From Clostridiales bacterium (lineage in GTDB: Bacteria; Bacillota; Clostridia; Oscillospirales; Acutalibacteraceae), in the NCBI GenBank assembly GCA_019418545.1, contig DYBQ01000103.1, positions 1 through 8,333 of the forward strand: a DNA stretch of 8,333 nt, read 5' to 3'. A model generated the notes under the pieces. The model searched no databases. It saw only the letters and a list, made by a program, of their open reading frames with translations, and had not been told where the DNA came from. This document shows positions 1 through 3,188 of the stretch, piece by piece; position 1 is the first letter of the stretch; each line of letters starts with the position of its first letter. A program made the translations under genes and the position numbers.

Positions 1-2
1 CC

Positions 3-284
3 TATGAGCACCACATCATGCTGGCGCAGGTAGGCATCCGGGAAACAGAAATTGACAAATATTTCCGTATTGTGTTTGATAATACCGCCGCCGACTGGAC
101 ATTTGTCTGCCCGTCCGGGTATAAGGGAATCACAGACAAACAAAAACGGATTGCGGAGTTTTACAAAGACGGCTTCCGGCTGATTTCCGAAGCTCTGGCA
201 GAAATCGGGTACTTCATCGAGCTGCGTATTCCTAGACGCTACCGCCGACATTTTGACATCATGAGCGGGAAACTATCTCAATAA
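3..284 (+). CDS. Unrecognised protein, C-terminal part (5' end outside the window)
   Basis: The reading frame is open from the left edge (first full codon at position 3) to a TAA at 282-284, giving 93 residues of a longer protein. An ATG at 18-20 lies in frame, but no ribosome binding site can be seen before it, so it is probably internal. I do not recognise the family. The visible part is soluble-looking, mixed charged and aromatic, with no membrane segment and no cysteine motif; it ends in a basic stretch (residues RIPRRYRRHF) and a short polar tail. It lies about 150 bases upstream of the integrase in the same direction, so it is probably a cargo or accessory gene of the element. It has no resemblance to a typical small basic excisionase that I can see. 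Confidence 0.6.
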   Translation, partial: YEHHIMLAQVGIRETEIDKYFRIVFDNTAADWTFVCPSGYKGITDKQKRIAEFYKDGFRLISEALAEIGYFIELRIPRRYRRHFDIMSGKLSQ

Positions 285-285
285 A

Positions 286-327
286 CAAAAAAAGCCGCCC
301 TACCCTGCCGGAGCAGGATAGGGCGGC
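286..327 (-). terminator. Intrinsic terminator, minus strand
   Basis: GCCGCCCTA (294-302) pairs with TAGGGCGGC (319-327), and an inner CCTGC/GCAGG extends the stem with one mismatch around a CGGA loop. On the minus strand the hairpin is followed by seven T residues (complement of 287-293, extended by GTTTATT). On the plus strand no U-tract follows, so it should stop leftward transcription only. Confidence 0.7.
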
Positions 328-371
328 AATAGATTGAGCTTACTCCATAGTGGAATAATCCCATCCGAAAC
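286..371 (-). ncRNA. Candidate small RNA (about 86 nt) between the upstream element gene and the integrase
   Basis: A strong minus-strand promoter (378-407) and a minus-strand intrinsic terminator (286-327) enclose about 86 bases without an open reading frame of note. The predicted RNA would start near 371 and fold into two hairpins. The first is UUAUUCCA-CUA-UGGAGUAA (358 to 340), whose stem closes fully only on the minus strand thanks to a G-U pair. The second is the terminator stem, followed by a run of U. The RNA would be antisense to any plus-strand transcript that runs from the upstream gene into the integrase. Promoter and terminator are read directly; the existence of the RNA is inferred. 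Confidence 0.45.
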
Positions 372-377
372 AATGTG

Positions 378-407
378 ATTATACCACTTCCGGGGCAGGC
401 TTGGCAA
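378..407 (-). promoter_or_regulatory. Sigma-A-type promoter with extended -10, reading left
   Basis: On the minus strand, TTGCCA (complement of 402-407, 5 of 6 to consensus) is separated by 18 bases from a perfect TATAAT (complement of 378-383) preceded by TGG, giving the extended TGnTATAAT form. Transcription would start near 371. No coding gene follows on that strand, only the terminator at 286-327. Confidence 0.6.
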
Positions 408-433
408 GTCATACCTGAAAGGTGGTATTTTTT
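381..433 (+). promoter_or_regulatory. Hairpin that covers the integrase ribosome binding site
   Basis: ATACCACTT (381-389) pairs with AAGGTGGTAT (420-428, one G-U pair); CAGG (396-399) and CCTG (414-417) can pair inside. The right arm contains the integrase ribosome binding site (AAAGGTGG, 418-425), and a run of six T follows at 428-433, just before the ATG. In a transcript coming from upstream the site would be masked, and the structure could also act as a weak terminator. A transcript starting inside the loop would escape this. Confidence 0.4.
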
Positions 434-1474
434 ATGCCCAAAAAGCGAAAAGACGGAAGGTATCAGAGAAAAATCACCCTGTCCGATGGCCGGCAGAAGA
501 TGGTATACGGCCGCACATTAGCCGAATTGAATGCAGCTGCCGACGCGGTCCGGGCAGAAGACCGGCAGGGTGTGAAAGTGGGTAATACCACGCTGGTGGG
601 AGAATGGGCGAAAATCTGGCTGGAAAAGTATAAATCAGATTTGCGGCCCAACACTGTACGCATGTATCGGGATGCCTATAATGTACATATCATGCCGGAA
701 CTGGGCGCAATGATGCTGCGGGAAGTAAAACCTGTACATGTTCGGGCCGTGATGAAACGTGTGGCCGATAAATCCGAAAGCCTGCAAAACAAAGTGCTGC
801 TCACCATGCGGCAAATTTTTGAAACTGCCAGGCAAAATGGGCTTATTGTTAAGGACCCGACGGAAGGGCTGAAAATTACGCCCCACGCCAGGCCGGAAAA
901 GCCCAAGGTCCTTACTCCCCAACAGGTTAGAGCTCTTTTGACAGCTGATTTGCCGCCAAAATCCAGGGCGTTTGTAGGACTTTGCCTGTATTGCGGATTG
1001 AGGAGGGAAGAGGCACTGGGATTACAGTGGGGAGATATTGAAAGTGACCGTATAACGGTCCATCGGGCGATAACATTTATCGGGAACCAGCCAAATCCAG
1101 AACAGCAGCTGAAGACCAAGGCTTCTCACAGAACGGTTCCACTTCCGCTTTCTCTGAAAGAAATTCTGGAGCATATCCCTCGCAATGGATTGTATGTTAT
1201 AGCGAAAGAAAGTGGGGAGCCTATGAGCAAAATATCTTTCAGAAGAATGTGGGAAAAAGTGTTGGCAGCCGTTGACTTCCCGCTCCACCCTCATATGCTC
1301 CGGCATACATACTGCACCAACTTATATTATGCAGGGGTTGATTTGCGTACCGCACAGTATTTAATGGGGCACAGCAGTATTACTATGACAGCAAAGGTTT
1401 ATACGCATTTGCAGGCAGAAGACGGATTGAAAGCAGCTGACAAAATCAACGCCCGTTTTCAAGAGATAGGCTGA
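434..1474 (+). CDS. int: Tyrosine recombinase / site-specific integrase
   Basis: Integrase of 346 residues that would catalyse insertion and excision of the element at the adjacent tRNA-Lys site. Residues 1-50 form a basic N-terminal part (starting MPKKRKDGRYQRK) like the arm-binding domains of Tn916-type integrases. Residues 52-150 form the core-binding SAM-like domain (WAKIWLEKYK, then RPNTVRMYRD). Residues 155-346 are the catalytic domain. All active-site residues are visible: R190 in CGLRREEALGL, the lysine of the beta hairpin in LKTKASHRTVPL (probably K227), H287 and R290 in HMLRHT, H313 in LMGHSS and the nucleophile Y323 in VYTHL. I chose the ATG at 434, which has AAAGGTGG eight bases upstream, over an in-frame GTG at 422 that lies inside this site. 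The gene reads toward the attachment site and should end at the tRNA terminator. It appears intact. Confidence 0.95.
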   Translation: MPKKRKDGRYQRKITLSDGRQKMVYGRTLAELNAAADAVRAEDRQGVKVGNTTLVGEWAKIWLEKYKSDLRPNTVRMYRDAYNVHIMPELGAMMLREVKPVHVRAVMKRVADKSESLQNKVLLTMRQIFETARQNGLIVKDPTEGLKITPHARPEKPKVLTPQQVRALLTADLPPKSRAFVGLCLYCGLRREEALGLQWGDIESDRITVHRAITFIGNQPNPEQQLKTKASHRTVPLPLSLKEILEHIPRNGLYVIAKESGEPMSKISFRRMWEKVLAAVDFPLHPHMLRHTYCTNLYYAGVDLRTAQYLMGHSSITMTAKVYTHLQAEDGLKAADKINARFQEIG

Positions 1475-1573
1475 CTACTTTTTGACTACCTCGCTGCAGA
1501 CATTCCACGCTTTTCCACATATAAAAATCGTGTAAAATAGCCATTTTATAGGCGTTAATACACTGTAAAACAG
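1473..1573. repeat. Short direct repeats between int and the tRNA fragment, candidate integrase arm sites
   Basis: Three repeat pairs lie in about 100 non-coding bases: GACTAC at 1473-1478 and 1484-1489 (11-base spacing); TTCCAC at 1503-1508 and 1513-1518 (10-base spacing, about one helical turn); and TGTAAAAyAG at 1531-1540 and 1564-1573 (33-base spacing, about three turns). Spacing near whole helical turns beside an att core suits arm-type binding sites of the integrase or accessory proteins. The assignment is inference; individual repeats are short. Confidence 0.35.
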
Positions 1574-1580
1574 CATCAGA

Positions 1581-1630
1581 TTTGACTTTTAATCAGGGTG
1601 TCCGGGGTTCGAATCCCCGATGGTTCACCA
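1581..1630 (+). pseudogene. tRNA-Lys(UUU) 3' fragment, attachment-site junction
   Basis: The 3' half of a tRNA is clear: an anticodon arm with loop CTTTTAA (1586-1592, anticodon TTT at 1588-1590), a five-base variable loop (1598-1602), a T arm CGGGG-TTCGAAT-CCCCG (1603-1619), an acceptor strand ATGGTTC (1620-1626), discriminator A and encoded CCA (1628-1630). The expected D arm and the 5' acceptor strand (about GAACCAT) are absent upstream. The 5' side of the anticodon stem is TTTGA, which pairs with TCAGG only through two U-G pairs, so tRNA identity probably begins near 1583. This points to crossover in or near the anticodon loop. The fragment has no tRNA promoter. Confidence 0.85.
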
Positions 1631-1667
1631 CAGGGAAGAAAGTTTTGGCTTTCTTCCCTGTTTTTTT
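1631..1667 (+). terminator. Intrinsic terminator of the tRNA-Lys gene (now downstream of int)
   Basis: A perfect 12-bp stem, CAGGGAAGAAAG (1631-1642) with CTTTCTTCCCTG (1649-1660), encloses a TTTTGG loop and is followed by seven T (1661-1667). It starts directly after the CCA of the tRNA fragment. It belonged to the original tRNA and now probably ends the integrase transcript. Confidence 0.9.
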
Positions 1668-1685
1668 GTTTTCACTCAAAAACCA

Positions 1686-1725
1686 AATCCCCCACATCCA
1701 TATGGATATGGGGGATTTTTAATTT
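1686..1725. terminator. Bidirectional terminator, mainly for the RtcB gene
   Basis: A 14-bp stem, AATCCCCCACATCC (1686-1699) with GGATATGGGGGATT (1704-1717), encloses an ATAT loop with one mismatch, which becomes a G-U pair on the minus strand. T-runs follow on the plus side (1716-1725), and A-runs precede it (1678-1682, read as U on the minus strand). It lies 22 bases past the stop codon of the leftward RtcB gene and also backs up the tRNA terminator. Confidence 0.8.
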
Positions 1726-1739
1726 TTGCATTGCCAGTT

Positions 1740-2948
1740 TTATTCTTCATCACCGGCCTTAAAGTTATAGATTGGCCGGAGAATTTTTAGAACCTCGACT
1801 GTCGGCCCAATATTATCCAGAATATCCTGCATCCCCTTATAGGCCATGGGACATTCATCCAAAGTCGCCTTACTCACCGAGGTGGTGTAAACCTGCGCCA
1901 TCTGCTTTTTAAACTCCGAAACCGTAAACGACTGTTTGGCGTCTCCCCGGCTCATCAGACGGCCTGCACCGTGGGGCGCCGAAAAATTCCAGTCCTCGTT
2001 GCCCTTGCCCACACACAAAAGGCTGCCGTCCCGCATATTGATGGGGATTAACAGCTGCTCCCCGGCCTGTGCAGACACAGAGCCTTTTCTCAGAATCATG
2101 GTTTCCATATCAATGTAGTTATGGATGGTAGTAAACTGTTCTTCCACATGCAGCTTCATGCCTTTGAGTATTTCATTCATCATGGCCTGCCGGTTTAGGG
2201 CAGCAAACCTCTGGACGATTTTCATGTCGTGGATGTATTGCTCAAACAGCTCCCCTGCTACATAGGCCAGCGGCTTTGGAATGGCAGTCTGCTTGGTGTT
2301 TTTGATTCGTTTGATTTCCTTCTGGATTTCCTTTTGACGGCCATCGCGCTTCATTTGGTCAATGATTGCCTCAATTGCCGCGTCATTGCTGCCATTCAGA
2401 GCTTTATAGCCTTCTTCCTGATAATATCTGGCTACCTCCATGCCCAGATGACGGCTGCCGGAATGGATAACCAGATACAGATTTCCTTCATCGTCCCTGT
2501 CCACTTCGATAAAATGGTTTCCGCCGCCCAGTGTCCCAATGCTCTTTTCCGCCCGCAAAATATCCACATGTTTGGCGCAGCAAAGCTCGCTTACATCAAT
2601 CTGCGCCAAATAGGGGTGCGGCTTACTGCGAATGGCAAAGCCGGAAGGAATCTTTTCATAAATCAGCTTGTCCAGCTTTTGCAGCTCCAAGTGAGATTCC
2701 CGGATTCGCACCGTTTCCATGCCGCATCCAATATCCACGCCCACCAGATTGGGCACCACTTTGTCAGTAATGGTCATGGTCGTCCCAATGGTACAGCCAG
2801 CTCCTGCGTGAATGTCCGGCATCAATCGAATCCGGCTTCCCTGGGTAAACTCCTGATTGCACAATTCCATCACCTGTGCAATGGATGCACTGTCCACCAC
2901 ATCGGTAAAAATCTTCGCCGTATTATACTTTCCTCTGACTTCAATCAT
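1740..2948 (-). CDS. rtcB: RtcB-family RNA ligase (GTP- and metal-dependent)
   Basis: A 402-residue member of the RtcB family, which joins 2',3'-cyclic phosphate (or 3'-phosphate) RNA ends to 5'-hydroxyl ends through an enzyme-histidine-GMP intermediate and acts in tRNA and other RNA repair. Visible motifs in order: MPDIHAGAG (43-51), GVDIGCGM with metal ligands D72 and C75 (70-77), GGGNHFIE (141-148) with H145, HSGSRHLG (162-169) with H162, HNYID (276-280) with H276, and APHGAGR (324-330) with H326, the expected guanylylated histidine. The C-terminus RPIYNFKAGDEE differs from the short lysine-glycine ending of E. coli-type enzymes; K397 may take the role of the terminal lysine. The length fits the shorter (about 400 residue) clade. 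The start is set by AGGAGG five bases upstream. No archease, PrfH or RtcA gene is beside it. It shares a promoter region with the divergent TIR-TPR gene. Confidence 0.93.
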   Translation of the reverse strand: MIEVRGKYNTAKIFTDVVDSASIAQVMELCNQEFTQGSRIRLMPDIHAGAGCTIGTTMTITDKVVPNLVGVDIGCGMETVRIRESHLELQKLDKLIYEKIPSGFAIRSKPHPYLAQIDVSELCCAKHVDILRAEKSIGTLGGGNHFIEVDRDDEGNLYLVIHSGSRHLGMEVARYYQEEGYKALNGSNDAAIEAIIDQMKRDGRQKEIQKEIKRIKNTKQTAIPKPLAYVAGELFEQYIHDMKIVQRFAALNRQAMMNEILKGMKLHVEEQFTTIHNYIDMETMILRKGSVSAQAGEQLLIPINMRDGSLLCVGKGNEDWNFSAPHGAGRLMSRGDAKQSFTVSEFKKQMAQVYTTSVSKATLDECPMAYKGMQDILDNIGPTVEVLKILRPIYNFKAGDEE

Positions 2949-3082
2949 ACGTTCCTCCTACAGTTTGTCGGTCTGCAATCTGTTTTCTTCCGTGTTTCAA
3001 CCATGCAAATCGGCTTTTTGCTCCTCCTCCTTACTTTTCTTCGTAGAAGTCATATATTTTCGAAAGTCCACCTATAAATCCC
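2945..3082 (-). promoter_or_regulatory. Long leader of the RtcB gene with two short overlapping open frames
   Basis: From the predicted start near 3082 to the RtcB ATG the leader is about 134 bases. It contains an ATG frame of 18 codons (3053-2997) and a second of 19 codons (3004-2945), whose TGA overlaps the RtcB start as ATGA. A strong purine-rich ribosome-binding-like run (AAGGAGGAGGAG, complement of 3021-3032) has no well-spaced start codon after it: the nearest TTG and ATG are about 12 and 16 bases downstream. This may be a translational control region; neither frame has a convincing ribosome binding site of its own. Confidence 0.25.
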
Positions 3083-3088
3083 AACTGC

Positions 3089-3117
3089 ATTATAATCGAT
3101 GATTTTATGATTGTCAA
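3089..3117 (-). promoter_or_regulatory. Consensus sigma-A promoter for the RtcB gene
   Basis: On the minus strand, TTGACA (complement of 3112-3117) is followed after exactly 17 bases by TATAAT (complement of 3089-3094). Both boxes and the spacer are perfect consensus. Such a promoter would be strong unless repressed. It overlaps the -35 box of the divergent promoter at 3111-3140. Confidence 0.8.
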
Positions 3118-3140
3118 TTGACGCTATGAAATGTTATAAT
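3111..3140 (+). promoter_or_regulatory. Sigma-A promoter with extended -10 for the TIR-TPR gene
   Basis: TTGTCA (3111-3116), an 18-base spacer, then TATAAT (3135-3140) preceded by TGT, giving extended TGnTATAAT. The start would be near 3147, about 42 bases before the ATG at 3189. This also argues against the longer frame that opens at a TTG at 3111, because that codon lies in the -35 box. Confidence 0.75.
3113..3122. promoter_or_regulatory. Perfect palindrome across both -35 boxes, candidate operator
   Basis: GTCAATTGAC is a 10-bp perfect palindrome that covers most of the two overlapping -35 boxes of the divergent promoters. A directly repeated ATGATT (3099-3104 and 3107-3112) lies beside it. 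A protein bound here would block both genes. No regulator gene is next to it, so the binder is unknown. Confidence 0.4.
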
Positions 3141-3188
3141 TTAATACAACCCTACCCACTGATATTCAACCGAAGAGGAGCTGATTCT

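Larger units (their letters stand above)
1..1630. mobile_element. Right end of an integrated element (prophage or ICE/genomic island), ending at a tRNA-Lys attachment site
   Basis: A tyrosine recombinase gene lies immediately beside a truncated tRNA-Lys whose 3' half (through CCA) is present but whose 5' half is missing. This is the usual trace of tRNA-targeted integration: one junction keeps a duplicated tRNA 3' end and the other regains the whole gene. The chromosome starts to the right, because the tRNA terminator and then core genes follow. The element therefore extends left beyond the window. No structural phage, conjugation or replication gene is visible, so its class cannot be stated. 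Confidence 0.75.

Noticed and set aside
253..281. Plus-strand promoter for int from TTGACA at 253-258
   Set aside because: The -35 box is perfect, but no acceptable -10 box occurs at 16-18 bases; the best (TATCTC) has a 15-base spacer.
401..431. Plus-strand promoter TTGGCA-19-TATTTT mirroring the minus-strand promoter
   Set aside because: Transcription would start after the integrase ATG, and the spacer is too long.
422..433. GTG at 422 as the integrase start
   Set aside because: The codon is part of the ribosome binding site for ATG 434 and would add only MVFF.
1555..1630. Complete tRNA-Lys gene
   Set aside because: The D arm and 5' acceptor strand are absent where they should be; only the 3' half fits.
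2229..3077. Open frame of 282 codons on the plus strand
   Set aside because: It is antisense to the well-supported RtcB gene, starts without a ribosome binding site, and its content reads as low-complexity reverse complement rather than a protein family.
3111..3188. Longer start (TTG at 3111) for the TIR-TPR protein
   Set aside because: This codon lies in the -35 box of the gene's own promoter and has no ribosome binding site; ATG 3189 has AGAGGAG at proper distance.
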